Numbered from the stretch's first letter, positions 22,484 to 34,357 are shown. The stretch: DNA of 64,000 bases from Rehmannia glutinosa (GCA_016081115.2 JABTTQ020003011.1:186001-250000); one strand, 5' to 3'. The notes: generated by a model from the letters alone, not told the origin. Numbers and translations: made by a program.

Positions 22484-23399
22484 CATTTTAAAGGAGAATT
22501 TTATAATAGGGCGCAAATTTAAGAAAATCTATCACTTCAAGACCCAAAATTTCAACATTCTCAAATCAAGACCCAATTTTTATTTTTCTCTCAAATTAGG
22601 TCCTCTCTCAAATTTTGGGTTCTCACTTCAACACCCAAAATTTTAATCTTCCCAAATCAAGACCCGATTTTTATTTTTTTCTCAAATCAGGCCCTCTCCC
22701 AAAAATTTTGGTTCTCACTTCAGGTTTTAAAATTTAATAAAAAGAGAAATGTCAATGTAATCTATCACGCCAGCCACAAAACATATTGTTCTTTCTTTTT
22801 CATTTTTTCGCTCATCCTTTTTTTCCTAATCGATACTTGTTTTAAACTTTAAAATTCAATCATAATTTGCCTATCTTATTTTTTTTAGTAACCTAAAATA
22901 TTTTACTACTTTTTCATTCATTATTTGGATATCTTATTTTTTTAGTAAACCACAAATATTTTAATTACTATTTTTCATCTTGTTAGCTTCATACATTTAG
23001 ATGTACAGATCTCGGTATCTGCACATTAAACAAAATTGATAATAAGTATGAAGTAGGAAAAAAAATGAGCGAAAAAAGCAAAAAAAGGAAGAAATTTTTT
23101 TTTTGTGACTGACGTGTTAGATTACACTAATATTTCTCTTTTTTGTTAAATTCTAAAACCTAGAGTGAGAACCCAAAATTTAGGGGAGGGCCCGATTTGA
23201 CAAAAAAATAAAAACTAAGTCTTGATTTGAGAATGTTGAAATTTTGGATCTTGAAGTGAGAACCCAAAATTTGAGGGAGGGCCTAATTTGAGAAAAATAT
23301 AAAAATTAGCTCTTGATTTGAGAATGTTGAAATTTTAGGTCTTATAGTGATAGATTTTCTTAAATTTAGACCCTATTATGAAATTCTCCCCATTTTAAA
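22484..23399. mobile_element. MULE-like MITE with 9-bp duplication, inside the CopC LTR
   Basis: Element body 22493-23390 (898 bp), flanked by cattttaaa at 22484-22492 and 23391-23399. The termini are long inverted repeats: the left end (ggagaattttataataggg, continuing through aatctatcac and the caagaccc blocks) is the reverse complement of the right end (ccctattatgaaattctccc). The empty site is visible in the 3' LTR near 43350 (gtgtcatttgaaaatagc). No transposase ORF. A 9-bp duplication and long TIRs fit Mutator-derived MITEs. The interior contains further repeated caagaccc/aaatttt blocks. Confidence 0.85.
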
Positions 23400-23439
23400 A
23401 TAGCATATCTCTTCAACGGGCAAATTTTCAAATGAGCAC

Positions 23440-23446
23440 TATAAAA
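23440..23446 (+). promoter_or_regulatory. TATA box of the CopC 5' LTR
   Basis: TATAAAA in gcactataaaaggttgagg, the same position as in the CopA LTR. The MITE ends 50 bp upstream, so it separates the TATA region from the rest of U3. Confidence 0.65.
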
Positions 23447-24315
23447 GGTTGAGGAAGCATTTAAGAAAAGGTTACCTGAAAAATCGATCTTACAAGCAAT
23501 ACTCAAGCAAGCACAACCTACAATATTCTCAAAGCCTATCAAGAAAATTCCTCAAGCCTAAAACTCAAAGGAACTCGATCCAACACACGCTGTGAAGGAA
23601 AGATTACTTCAACCAGTTGAAGAGGAAAAGTTTCAAGAACTAAAAAAGGTCTACTCTCCAAGTTGAAGGAGATGTAGTGAGGTTCAAGGTCGAAGCAGAA
23701 GTTTCAAGTTTGTTGGAAGGTTGTGTGATCAATTCCAAAGACTTGAAAGAAGTAGAAGTAGCAAATGGCTGGCCTTGTCTTGGAAGAAGCTAAGTCGCAG
23801 AGAAGCCAGTTGTGTGATCAAGTTGCTTTGTAACTTGATCATTACCTATTGGATTCCTCGGGGAGTTGGAGAAGAGTGGATTAGAGGAATTACCCCATCC
23901 TCGAACCACTATAAATTTGATTGTGTCATTTACTTTCAGCATTTACTTTCTTGCTTATATTTTCATATCTGCTGATAAGTTATATTGTTATACATCTGAT
24001 AATAACAAGTGCTAAAACAAGTGTTAAAAAACGAACTTAAAATTAACAACGGGTGTTAAGTCTTCCGTTGTTAAAAACCAAATCATCTATAAGTTAAGTG
24101 TTAGCTGACGCAGCTAAGTTATACTATCAACAGCTCAGTCGAGTCTATTGAGTGGGTAACTTTGTTGAAGAAAGCCAACCTAGCTGTCCCCCAAGGACTT
24201 AGCTGATTTGAGTCAACTCTGTTGAATATTTTAAAAGGACTAAAAAGTTAAAATTTGGTAAGGTTTATTCAACCCCCCTTCTAAACCTTACATCACACCC
24301 CTTGGGACCTACAAG

Positions 24316-24327
24316 TGGTATCAGAGC
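24316..24327 (+). other. Primer-binding site of CopC
   Basis: TGGTATCAGAGC two bases after the 5' LTR end, complementary to initiator Met-tRNA; identical in place and sequence to CopA. Confidence 0.95.
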
Positions 24328-24439
24328 GGTTGGTTCATTTAGCCTTCCGCACTGGTTATTGAACTAGATCTCAATCTCTTTCAAAAGATTTAAAACTTGT
24401 ATTTTCAAAGTCTTTCATCTTTAAAGCAAAGTTATTATC

Positions 24440-25470
24440 ATGGAAGCTAATCTAACTCGTATTCCTATGTTTACTGTGGAAGAGTTTGATGACTGGAAGA
24501 TTCGCATGCAGGCTCACCTATCAGCCTTACACGATGAAATGTGGCTGGTGATAGAAGATGGGCCACTGCAAATAATGAAGGTTAATATTGCTGTAAGAAG
24601 AGCACCTCCAGCTGAAGGAGAGGATGCTGCACTAGCAGAGGCTAGACCAGCCATGGTTGAAAAACCTCGCAGTGAATTGACTAACGAAGATAGAAAGAGA
24701 TACAACCTGGACAATATGGCCAAGGATATTCTCTACAAGACGTTGGACAAGGCTATGTTCAACAAAGTCAAGTCATGCAAATCAGCCAAAGAAATATGGG
24801 ATAAGCTAACCCTGATTCGTGAAGGATCGAAATGCATTAAAGAAAATAAATTAACTATTGTTGTTAAAAGATTTGAAAATTTTAAAATGCTTGCAGGTGA
24901 AAGTCTGGATCAGCTGGATGCCAGATTCACAGAGATCACTAATGAGCTTTCAGCTCTTGGGAAAGAGTACACTCAGAAGGAGGTGTGCATGAAGATACTA
25001 AGAGCCCTCCCAGCTGAATGGGAAATGAAGGTCGTGGCCCTAAGACATTCAATGGACCTCCCAAAGACATTAAATCATGAGCTATTCTCAGACTCCAAAG
25101 CCTATGAGTTTGAGCTGAGAAAGAAATAGAAAGAGAAAATAGTTGCACCCAGGACAGCTACATTGTTGGCCAGTGAAGGGAAGAAAGCTGAGCCAAAGGA
25201 GACCATTGACCAGGAGAAAATTGCACGCATGGTAAAGAGATTCAACAAGTTCTTTAACAAGAACTATAAAAAAAACAAGGGTGAAACCTCCAGGATACAT
25301 TCAGCACCTTCCAAAGCAAGGGGCATGCATCATCCAAGAGAGTTGAACATCAAAGAGCCGACTATCGAGAGTAATCGAGAGCCGAGAGCCGATCGAGATC
25401 CAAAACCCGTGTCGGAATTGAGACAACCATGACACTTTGCTATTGACTGTTCATATCCCACCAATAAATA
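24440..25470 (+). pseudogene. gag: gag of CopC
   Basis: The best gag in the window. 229 codons are open from MEANLTRIPMFTVEEFDDWK to ELRKK-stop (25129). It has the UBN2/retrotransposon gag layout: FDDWKIRMQAHL near the N-terminus, AKEIWDKLTLIREGS mid-domain, KILRALPAEWEMKV near 24990. Homology continues past the stop (VKRFNKFFNKNYKK near 25230) to a zinc knuckle remnant at 25410-25450, where the CCHC pattern is broken by a frame change and a stop. Nucleocapsid role inferred from the family. A single change at the 25127 stop would extend the frame, so the break may be recent or artefactual. Confidence 0.88.
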
Positions 25471-26729
25471 ATGAGAAATGAGGAAGAAAGACGAGTCTTG
25501 AGAGAAAGAAGACAAGAAAAGAAGAAAGCCATGTTGGTCTGCTTTGAGACCGCTGAGCGACCAAGTGTAAAAGAAGCGTGAGACTCGGACAGATGAAGTG
25601 ACTATTCAAGTGATCTTCGAGGAAGAGGCTTTGATCTACCTCATGGGTAAAGAACAAGATCAAGAAGATGAGGTACATTCTAACTTATCTCATTTCGATT
25701 CAAGTGATAGTGGTTGTGATACATACACACACTTCATCACCCACAGAGATCTTTATGATTCATTAGGCAAAATTGTGAGAGATTTTGAGCACATTAAAAC
25801 CTCACACACACTTTTGAATGTGGAGAATAGCCAGCTTAAAAGTCAAAACTCACAGCTCACTAAAGAGCTAAGTACTCTAAGTCACATAGCTGATGAGAAC
25901 ACTAAGCTGAAGGCTGAAAATGCCAAGATCTTAGCAGAGTTAGCTGCCACTGAGAAAAGAGAAAAAGATCTTACAAATATGATTGCCTCATTTACAAAAG
26001 CATCCAAATCATTGGATGAACTTATTATGAGTCAAAAAGAGTGTGGAGATAACACAAGCATATGATTCAATACCTTTGTGCATAGTCAAGCTCCAAAAGT
26101 GATTTTGGAAAAATGATCCTCAAGCAATGAGGGAATCCAAAAATCCAAAACACCATGTTGCACCAACACCCACACAAAAATACAATCACAATCATACTAT
26201 CCTTGGTTATAAGGGAAAAGGAAAGAAGCGATGAGAGAGTATCTTTGAAAGAATGACTAAGAAGAAATCCAGACAGGCCCATCAGCAGACTCCTAACAGA
26301 AAATACTCTGTAAAAGCCAAACAGAGCTACCAAAAGCCCCAGAGATTTCATCAAAGAAATACATATGATGGGAATGGTAGAAACTATCCAAACCAAGTTG
26401 ATTGGAATAACCATGTGAAATATCAGCAAAGACCTATGGGATACAAGCCAAAATGGCAAAGACCTCAACCTCAACAAAGGTCATTCCAAAGGTAAAAGAG
26501 TTATTATCAGCACACATATGCACCCAAGCACTACACCCAGAAATTCCACAACTACCCCAAGAAAGCAGTTGCTAAAACAAACACAGGCATACAGACAAAA
26601 GAGACAGCTATATGATCCTAAAACCCCCAAGCAATTTGCTAATGTGCATTATGATTCTGGAATTGATAGATGGCAACCTCTAACCCCAGGACCAGGCAAG
26701 CATGGGTACCTAAAAAATGATTTCATTGA
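25471..26729 (+). pseudogene. Gag-pol linker of CopC with coiled coil
   Basis: An open frame at 25598-26065 encodes an acidic segment, then a leucine/lysine/glutamate heptad region (NSQLKSQNSQLTKELSTL, then ADENTKLKAENAKILAELAA) that should form a coiled coil. 26253-26729 is a Gln/Lys/Tyr/Pro-rich basic linker matching CopA 4500-5040. Likely multimerisation and RNA-binding extension of gag; no catalytic motif. Confidence 0.65.
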
Positions 26730-29054
26730 TTGCGGGTTCAAGGAACAGCTGAGTGCCAAGGAACCTGGTATATGGACAGTGGTTGTTCCAGACATATGAC
26801 AGGAAATAAAAGAAATCTGTCAAGATTTAAGGAGATTAAAGGTGCAAAATTCATATTTGGAGGAAATGAAGCTCTAAGGGAGATCAAAGGCACAGGATCC
26901 TTCAAGAAGAATTGACTGGAGATCACAGATGTTGCATATGTTGAAGGTCTCAACTTCAACCTGTTAAGCATCAGCCAACTCTGTGACAAATGCTACAATG
27001 TGGGATTCAACATGGGGATATGCCAAATCAAGGATGTTGAATCTAATGAGATTGTGCTACAAGGAACAAGACAAAAACATGTATGTAGTAGATTGGTCTC
27101 TTTGCTACACCAAGCACATGATTTGCTAGCAAAGAGTATAGCGAATCCAGTTGGTTGTGGCATAAGAAGTTGAGTCACCTGAATTTCAAGACAATCAACA
27201 AGCTTGCAAGGAGTCACTTGTGGAAAGATTGCTTGACTCAGTGTGCAAGAAAGAAAGTATATGCGATGCATGCCAGATGGGAAAGCAAATCAAATCATCA
27301 TTCAAGGACAAGCCAAGTCCTTCTTCAACAAGGATATTGCATCTGATGCATATGGATTTATTTGGTTCTGTTGAGCCAGCTAGCATCAGTGGAAAGAAAT
27401 AAACATTAGTGGTGGTCGATGACTATTCAAGATATACATGGCAATCTTCATGTGTAAAAAGAAAGAAACACTGCTGAAGTTACCTCAGCTGATGAAAAGA
27501 GTTCAAAATGAGAAGAGTCAAACCATTATAAAGATAAGATCTGATAGGGGAACTGAGTTTGTCAATGGGATTATAACTTAGTATTATGTTGAAAATTGTA
27601 TTGCTCATCAATTATCAGCAGCAAGGACTCCACAAATGAGAATGGAGTAGTGAAAAAAGGAACAGAACTCTCAAGGAAGCCGCAAGGACAATGTTAGTCA
27701 AGTGGATTACCTAAGAGATTTTGGGTTGAAGCCATAAACACAAAGATGCTATACTCATAATAGATGCATGATTAACAATCAATTAACCAAGACTCCTATG
27801 AGATTTAGATAGGGAGAAAGCCAAATGTTAGATATTTCAAGATTTTTGGATATAAGTGCTTCATCCAAAACAATGGCAAGGACAATTTGAAGGCTTTTGA
27901 TGCTAAAGTTGATGAAGGTATTTTTTTAGGATACTCAGCTGAGAGTAAAGCCTATAGAGTGCTAAATAAGAGGACTATGGTCACAGAAGAGTCTATCCAT
28001 GTGGTGTTTGATGAGCCAAATATGAATGGAGAAGACATTGATGAGTTAGCTGAGAAGCTTTAATTAGCCAACTATGCGAAGAGTCCTCATGTTGAAGCAA
28101 ATGTGAGAGCACAACCCCCGATGATGATGAAATATTTGAATCTCAAAGACAATTTGGAATGTCTCTGCACTGAATAATGATGAAGAAGTTGTTCAAGACA
28201 CCTTAGCTGCAAGACGGTTGAATCCACCAGACTTACTCCAACCTGATGTGAGATGGTTGAGAGACCATCCACCTGAGTCAATCATTGGAGATGTTAGAGA
28301 TGGCATAAGAACCAGATCCAGAGCACAGCATGAAGAAATGTTCACTTGTTTTATTTCCCAAATAGAGCCTAAAGATGTGTCTCAAGCATTGGAAGACACA
28401 CATTGGATTCAGGCCATGCAAGAAGAGCTGAATCAGTTTGAGAGAAACAAAGTATGGGAATTAGTTCAAAGGCCAACCCACCAAAATGTTATTGGTACTA
28501 AGTGGGTATTCAGAAACAAGATGAATGAGGAATGATCTGTTGTAAAAAACAAAGCAAGATTGGTAGCCAAAGGGTATTACCAAAAGGAAGCTATAGATTT
28601 TGATGAAACCTTTGCTCCAGTTGCCAGATTGGAAGCAATAAGGATGTTTCTTGCTTATCCGCACAAAGATATCAAATGGATGTGAAAAGTGCATTTCTGA
28701 ATGGACTATTAGAGGAAGAAGTCTATGTTGAACAACCTCTAGGTTTTGAGCAGAAAACTATTGGAGATAAAGTCTACAAGCTCAAGAAGGTATTGTAGGG
28801 ATTGAAACAAGCCCCAAGAGCATGGTATGATACATTTTCTCAGTTTATAATTGACAATGGATTCACCAAAGGGAAGGTTGACAGAACACTCTTTAGAATT
28901 CAAGATGGAGAGAGTATACTGCTTGTTCAAATATATGTGGATGATATCATTTTTGGTTTCACAAACAAAGAGTTGTGTGACATGTTCTCAAACCTCATGC
29001 GAGGCAACTTTGAGATGAGCATGATGGGGAGCCGACTTTCTTCTTAGGACTTTA
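26730..29054 (+). pseudogene. pol: pol of CopC: protease, integrase, reverse transcriptase
   Basis: Protease WYMDSGCSRHMTG at about 26770 with the catalytic DSG. GAG-pre-integrase HKKLSHLNFKTINKLAR at about 27160; ICDACQMGKQIKSSFKDK and HMDLFGSVEPASISGKK at 27245-27400 lead into the integrase core, which is frame-broken from about 27440 to 28080. RT: NKVWELVQRPTHQNVIGTKW at about 28450, VYVEQPLGFEQK near 28725, GLKQAPRAWYDTFSQFI near 28800, catalytic YVDD at 28934-28945. Homology stops at FFLGL near 29048, where roughly the last part of RT and the start of RNase H are missing and a foreign segment begins. Confidence 0.9.
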
Positions 29055-29513
29055 AGGCGGGTGACTCTTTCAATTCTTCAATTATATTTTTGGTTTTGCA
29101 AAGAAAAATGCATAGTTAGATAAAAAAAAAAAAAAAAAAAAGAGTTAGATAGATAGATAGGCGGGAAAAAAATAATTACATAAAATAGCAAAACAAAACC
29201 TTCATCTGTTTTTTTGCAAAAAGAAAAAATATAGTTACATAAAAAGGCAAAAAAGAAAACCAAATAGTTAGATAGAAAGGCAAAAAAATAATAATTGATA
29301 TTTTCTACTATTAAGATTTGAACTCATGACCATGAGGAACATAATAAAGATCACAACAACTTTGCCAAGTAACTCATTTATTTATCATCTAAACTTGTAA
29401 TTAATATATTCAACATATATTCATATAAAATAAATAATTAAAATTTTGGGGCCCTTGACGGCGGGGGGGCCTGTGCGGCGGCACCACGTGCACTGCCCAG
29501 GGCCGCCCCTGTA
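29055..29513. mobile_element. hAT-like fragment replacing part of CopC pol
   Basis: 460 bp with no copia homology, rich in A-runs and ending with a GC-rich block (29450-29513). The right end, cagggccgcccctg, is the reverse complement of CAGGGGCGGCCCTG, a terminus seen on plant hAT-family elements, and the adjacent ggggcccttgacgg context is also typical. I find no matching left terminus or 8-bp duplication, and pol sequence is missing at the junction, so this is probably a deletion with filler or a truncated element. Confidence 0.5.
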
Positions 29514-29912
29514 TCAGGTACATGTCAAATGCTTGGAAACAGATTAGTTTCTTGGTTCAGCAAGAAACAAAATCCAATAGCTACATCCACAGCTGAAGCA
29601 GAGTACATAGCTGCGGGCAGCTGTTGTGCCCAAGTTCTTTGGATGAGACAACAGCTGAGAGACTATGACATAGAGGGAAGAGAGATTCCAATTATGTGTG
29701 ATAACACCAGTGCTATTGCAATCACTCGGAATCCAGTGTTGCACTCAAGAACAAAGCACATTGATGTCAGATATCATCATGTTGAAAAGAAAGACATCAC
29801 CTTGGAATACATCTCAACTGATAAGCAGTTAGCTGACATATTCACAAAGCCCTTATGTGAATCGAGATTTCAAGAGCTTAAGAATGAACTAGGGTTAATT
29901 GAGCTGAGTTAG
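29514..29912 (+). pseudogene. RNase H end of CopC pol
   Basis: Open frame from 29529 (MLGNRLVSWFSKKQNPIATS) to the stop at 29912. Copia RNase H motifs: STAEAEYIAA, CDNTSAIAITRNPVLHSRTK, KHIDVRYHHV, and the C-terminal TDKQLADIFTKPL. The domain is clean but detached from RT by the hAT-like segment and deletion. Confidence 0.93.
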
Positions 29913-30474
29913 AACACTCAGAAAACTCATTCAGCAGAGTCAAAAGAAGAGAGAATGAAAAATGAGCAAGTTTCACATTTCAGCCAAGTGAAACAGTCTA
30001 GACGGGAAATTAGATGTATCGAGTTAGCTGACAGCTGAGTGATCTAATGAGAAGAGAGAAGCAGATTTAAGTCACTTTTGGATGATAGCTGAATTATTTA
30101 TGAGCTAAGTGACAAAAACACAGTCATTTTATGCGAGCAGAAATGTTATTTATGGATGATGTCAGCGTAATTATTGTTGTCAGTACAAAAACTGCACGGT
30201 TAAGCATATGATTGGATATAAATGTTGTTGCATTTAATGTGGTGAAATTAATGCGGCTTCAAAGGTTAAATCCTGACCGTCGATTTTGATCAAGTTTTTC
30301 AAATTCCAAAAACCGTCCTTTCAAGTCCAATATAAGCTAAAAACACATTTTCTCTCTCCTCACAAAAACCCTCTCGTCTTCAACAAGCAATAAATACTCT
30401 CTGCAAAAGTTCGAAAACCCTACTTTCTAAAAATCAAGATTTTACATCTTTTTCACCGGTTATTTTCTCTGAAA
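29913..30474 (+). promoter_or_regulatory. Spacer and promoter-like region before ORF3 of CopC
   Basis: 562 bp with no coding signal. Shared blocks with CopA and CopB: tgagctaagtgacaaaaac (30099-30117), gatgtcagcgtaat (30159-30172), TATAAAT (30217-30223), and a CT-rich leader (about 30348-30364) ahead of the ATG at 30475. Proposed internal promoter plus 5' UTR for ORF3; this is inference from three-way conservation. Confidence 0.4.
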
Positions 30475-31758
30475 ATGGAAGCTTCATATGATTTCGTTAA
30501 GTTATCTGAGAAGATCCACTCAGGATCGACAGTGGACTTTAAGGGGATGGTGAAACAGGGTGCTGATGAAGCCCTGGTGAAGAAAATTGTTGAGAAACTC
30601 TAGAAGTCTGGTCTGAAGGACTTTCTCACCATGGAGTTCTCTCACACTTACTTAGAAGAGGACGCGATGTTCTATGTCAACGCGGAAGTGCATGATGATG
30701 AGATTCGCTCATCTGTTCATAGCAAGGCCATCAAGATCACTACTGCGGACATTGCTGAACATTGCAAGTTGCCTACTGATGGGCTGAAAGAGATCACTGA
30801 GAAGGATGTCAACATTGTTGCGGCTTGGAAAGAGATAGTCAAGCCTGAGTCAGCTGTGAAGGTTGTCTATATAGCCAAGAAGGAGTTGATCAAGGAATAT
30901 TACCACAAACTGATGGACATCGTGTCCAAGTGCGTGGATATGAAGTTTGGAAGCTTCAACCAACTGTCTCGGACTAAGCTGGTGGTGATGATTGAGATCT
31001 TAGAGGAGAAAAAGATCAACTGGGTTGAGTTTGTTTTCAGCCGAATCTGCAAAAATGTGATCAACATGACCATCAAGGAGGATAGAACCTTTGGGTGTTT
31101 GTTGGGATATGGCCTGGTGATTGGCCATTTGATGGAAGTGAAAGGAATTGCCCTGCGCCATGGAAACCCATTCCATGCGAACAAGAAAATGTTCAAGGCA
31201 AACCTTTCTGGAGCTCAGAGGAAGACGCATGCAAGGAAAGCTGACACGAGTGAGGGTGAGTCAGCTGACCCTGCTGAAGACACAGCTGCAACCGCTCCAG
31301 CTCTCTTTCCCAAGCCTATTCAGAAGAAGAGAGTTGTGGCGGCTAAGCCAAGACCTTCCCCTACTGCCCAAGTCCAAGAAGGCTCCGCCACATCGTAGTC
31401 GAGCCACAAGCACCCGCCCTAGTAGCCGATCCAAGTCCCCGCCCGCAGCCGAGACCGAGAAGGATACTTCTATGCCTTCTCGAGTTGTGAAGAAAAAGCG
31501 CACAGCTGTGCCCTGCAAGCCAGCTGTTGCGAAAAAGATAAAGATGGTGGAGCCAGAAGTCACCACCGAAACAGCTGAAGATGATGTTATTCCTCTTGTC
31601 AAAGACCAAGAGAAGAAGACTTATTAGGAAGTCGATCTTGAGAAAGCCGAGTCTACCACTCACCAGAGAAAAGCCCAAAGAGATTGCCGATGCTCAACAA
31701 GAGCGAGTCTAAAGAGAAGGATGGTGGAGATGTAGCCACCATGGATGCAGAGAAGACT
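30475..31758 (+). pseudogene. ORF3 of CopC, N-terminal part, split by GypD
   Basis: The best preserved N-terminus of the accessory ORF. It starts MEASYDFVKLSEKIHSGSTV, has one in-frame TAG at 30601, then 255 open codons (30631-31398). Visible: MFYVNAEVHDDEIRSSVHSK (about 30667), a helical KKELIKEYYHKLMDIVSKCV segment, an EEKKINWVEFVFSRI block, LLGYGLVIGHLMEVKGIALR (about 31099), then a basic Ala/Pro/Lys-rich region. The layout resembles the putative plant transposon protein domain common near plant retroelements. GypD interrupts it after MDAEKT at 31758; the frame is recovered at 40149. No transmembrane helix seen. Confidence 0.7.
31754..31758. repeat. Target-site duplication of GypD, left copy
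   Basis: agact, repeated at 40144-40148. The ORF3 reading frame is restored when one copy and the element are removed. Confidence 0.9.
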
Positions 31759-34213
31759 TGTAGCGCCATTTCAAGCTTGTTTGAATTTTAATGTATAAAT
31801 AAGGAATTGAAATAGAAATACTCTGAAGAATGCTTAAAAATATGGAATCATAAAAATCTTGCTTTTTTTTTTTGAAAACTTTGCAGCGGAATTAAATGCT
31901 TATAACAAGAGAAATCGAAAGACATGAAATCTTGAAAAAGACATGGGTTTCCGAGTCACTCGTCGTGCAATCTCCTTCCTCATCCGGGTTCCAATCAAAA
32001 CATTCAACATTCGTGGAATGAGCTAAAGGAGCTCAACAAGTAATCTCATGCATGAATGCATGCCTAAATCAATATCTTACATTTATACCTTGAAAGACTT
32101 TACATTTTCTTTACTTAAAAACCTTTCACATTCATACTTAAAATATTGTCTTTCTTTTCGTAAAACATTCTTAGGACGCGAGCTCACTTGGTGACACATT
32201 GTTCTAATCAGGGTCGCAGTGGGCCTTATTATTTGGAACCCGATTAACATTTTGCCCGAAGGCCCATTTCCTTTCATTTTGCCCGGAGGCCCATTTCCAT
32301 TCGTTTTGCCCGAAGGCCCATTTCATTGAACATTAACATTAGCCGCAAGCGGCACATTGTCATTTTAACGCCGGTCCCCGCGCCCATTTCCCACTCACTC
32401 CAAAGATCATAGAACAATGTGCACCCATTTTCTTTGAAAAAACATTATACTTTATGACTTGACTTGACTTAGTCTCGTATGCTTGTGAAATGCCATGAAC
32501 ATACATTAACATGAATACATGATGCATGGACCTAAGTGATGCAACTTTTCATTAAATACGAGAATAAATATAAACGCATAGCATAATAATTAAATCACAT
32601 TAACTTGCACAATATGAGAACAAAACATCACATTCAATGGTTAGGAAAACCCTACGTTCAATTAATTAGGGATAATCCTATATTCGATTAGTTAAGGAAA
32701 GGCTACATAATCAACTAGTTAAAGAAATACCATATACTCGTTAATAGGAAAACCCATGTATCCAATTAGTTAGGAAAAAGTACATTTAGTTAATTAGGGA
32801 TAACCATATATTCAACTTATCGGGAAAACCTTATGTTCAAATAATTTGTGAACTCGTAGTCTAGATTCAAATATACTTGGGGAAAAGTCATATATTCACT
32901 TGGTTAGGGGAATACCCTACATTCATTTAATTAAGGGAAAACCCTATATCCAATTAGTTAGGGGAAAATCCTATATTCAATTAGTTAAGGTAAAACACTA
33001 TATTCAGTTAGTCAAGGGAAAACCTTATATTCAATTAGTTAAGAGAAAACCATATATCCAATTAGTTAGGGGGAAACCCTATATTCAATCAGTTAAGGGA
33101 AAACCCTACATTCAATTAGTCAGGGGAAAATCCTATATTCATTTAGTTAGGGATAAACCCTATGTTCAACTAATTAGGAAAAACCCTATGTTCAGCTAAT
33201 AGAGGTGTGCAATTAACGCCGTGTCCAGACCACCATACCTGTATTACAATAATCCTAGGATACGAAATCTATAATATATATTATAAATATACCGAAAACA
33301 TATTTCACTTTGCTTGTAGGTGATACAGAAGGCATAAACTAATTAAATACATTAGCCTTCTACATTAAGAGTTCATCACGGCATCTGACTTTGAATGAGA
33401 AACATTACTAGACAATTATTTAATAAGCTAAGAATTGATTATGCATGCCTATTGTTCACACGTTTAAATGAGAATATCGAGACGAGTTTACGGAGTCCCT
33501 TGCCCTGTTCAATATAGATTCATGATATTAGGCGAGTAAATTATAAAAGGCGTATAGGTTTCAAGTAGGCGTGGAACTTAAACGGAAAATACTTTCTAAA
33601 ACTCGAAATCGAAATATTTGAACCTTATCGAGTGGCAACTCAATTAATCCCAAAAACACAATCATCCATACGATTTAGACGAAAAGCTTTACAATTAAAC
33701 ATGATAATAATTTAAATGTAGTTCTACATGAAACTAAAGGAGATTACTTGCCTCGATCAATTTAGGGTTAGTAAAATTCTATTCGTGCCTCCTTTAAATC
33801 GATCGCGCTTGGGAAGTCACCTTTCTTTTCTTCTCTCTTCTTTGGCCGACTAATCTCTCTCGAATAATCTCTCTCTCGGCGTCTCCTATTTGTGTTCTCA
33901 ATGTGTGTGTTTTACGTGTCTTATATCTGTGTTTTAACCTACTCTCAATTGGGCTAGGTTTAAGGCCTATAATGAACTTACTAATAATATGAACCTGATT
34001 TAAAACTCCAAGCTAATTAAAAGTCTATTTATTCGTATAAGGCCCAAATAAAGTAAATTCACAGTCCAAATTAAAAAGTCTCTTTATTATCCGTAATTTA
34101 ATAAATTAACTATCTAATAAATCATTAATAAATTCTCCATTATTATTCCATAAAATAAATAAATAACATGATTAATAAAATTCTTATTAAGGCATAAACA
34201 TTCGGTTGTTACA
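31759..34213 (-). repeat. 3' LTR of GypD
   Basis: 2455 bp, matching 37710-40143 throughout. It contains about three copies of a gcccgaaggcccatttc unit (32252-32336) and a long array of about 27-bp repeats (32635-33198). Confidence 0.93.
32635..33198. repeat. 27-bp tandem repeat array in the GypD LTR
   Basis: Around twenty degenerate copies of a 27-bp unit of the type ttagttaggggaaaacccta plus tattcaa. The same array is in the other LTR (about 38560-39133). Because 27 is a multiple of three, the array creates a periodic open frame (QLVKGKPYI-like units) that is not a gene. Arrays in this position may be LTR enhancer-like repeats; that role is a guess. Confidence 0.85.
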
Positions 34214-34234
34214 TTCTCCCCACCTTATAAAAGT
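34214..34234 (-). other. Polypurine tract of GypD
   Basis: On the minus strand the sequence reads ttataaggtggggagaat up to the LTR boundary at 34213, a purine-rich tract of the type found before 3' LTRs of plant gypsy elements. Confidence 0.75.
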
Positions 34235-34289
34235 TTCATCCTCGAAACTTGTCAAATAAAAAATAATATGCAAAGGCATAAAAATAACT

Positions 34290-34295
<6 letters not shown>

Positions 34296-34353
<58 letters not shown>
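34296..34353. repeat. (TC)n microsatellite
   Basis: About 29 perfect TC units just inside GypD. The opposite strand gives an Arg-Glu repeat frame that is a microsatellite artefact. Confidence 0.97.

Positions 34354-34357
<4 letters not shown>

Larger units (their letters stand above)
21891..24313 (+). repeat. 5' LTR of CopC, expanded by a MITE
   Basis: Begins tgttagg and ends cctaca. 2423 bp, of which 907 bp are the MITE plus its duplicated target; the remaining 1516 bp match the 3' LTR 42745-44316. Confidence 0.93.

Noticed and set aside
32635..33198. CRISPR-like regular repeat array
   Set aside because: The units are adjacent and degenerate with no unique spacers, and the setting is a plant retrotransposon LTR.
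32900..33199. 99-codon repeat protein with QLVKGKPYI-like units
   Set aside because: Created by a 27-bp tandem DNA repeat inside an LTR; the matching array in the other LTR does not keep the frame open.
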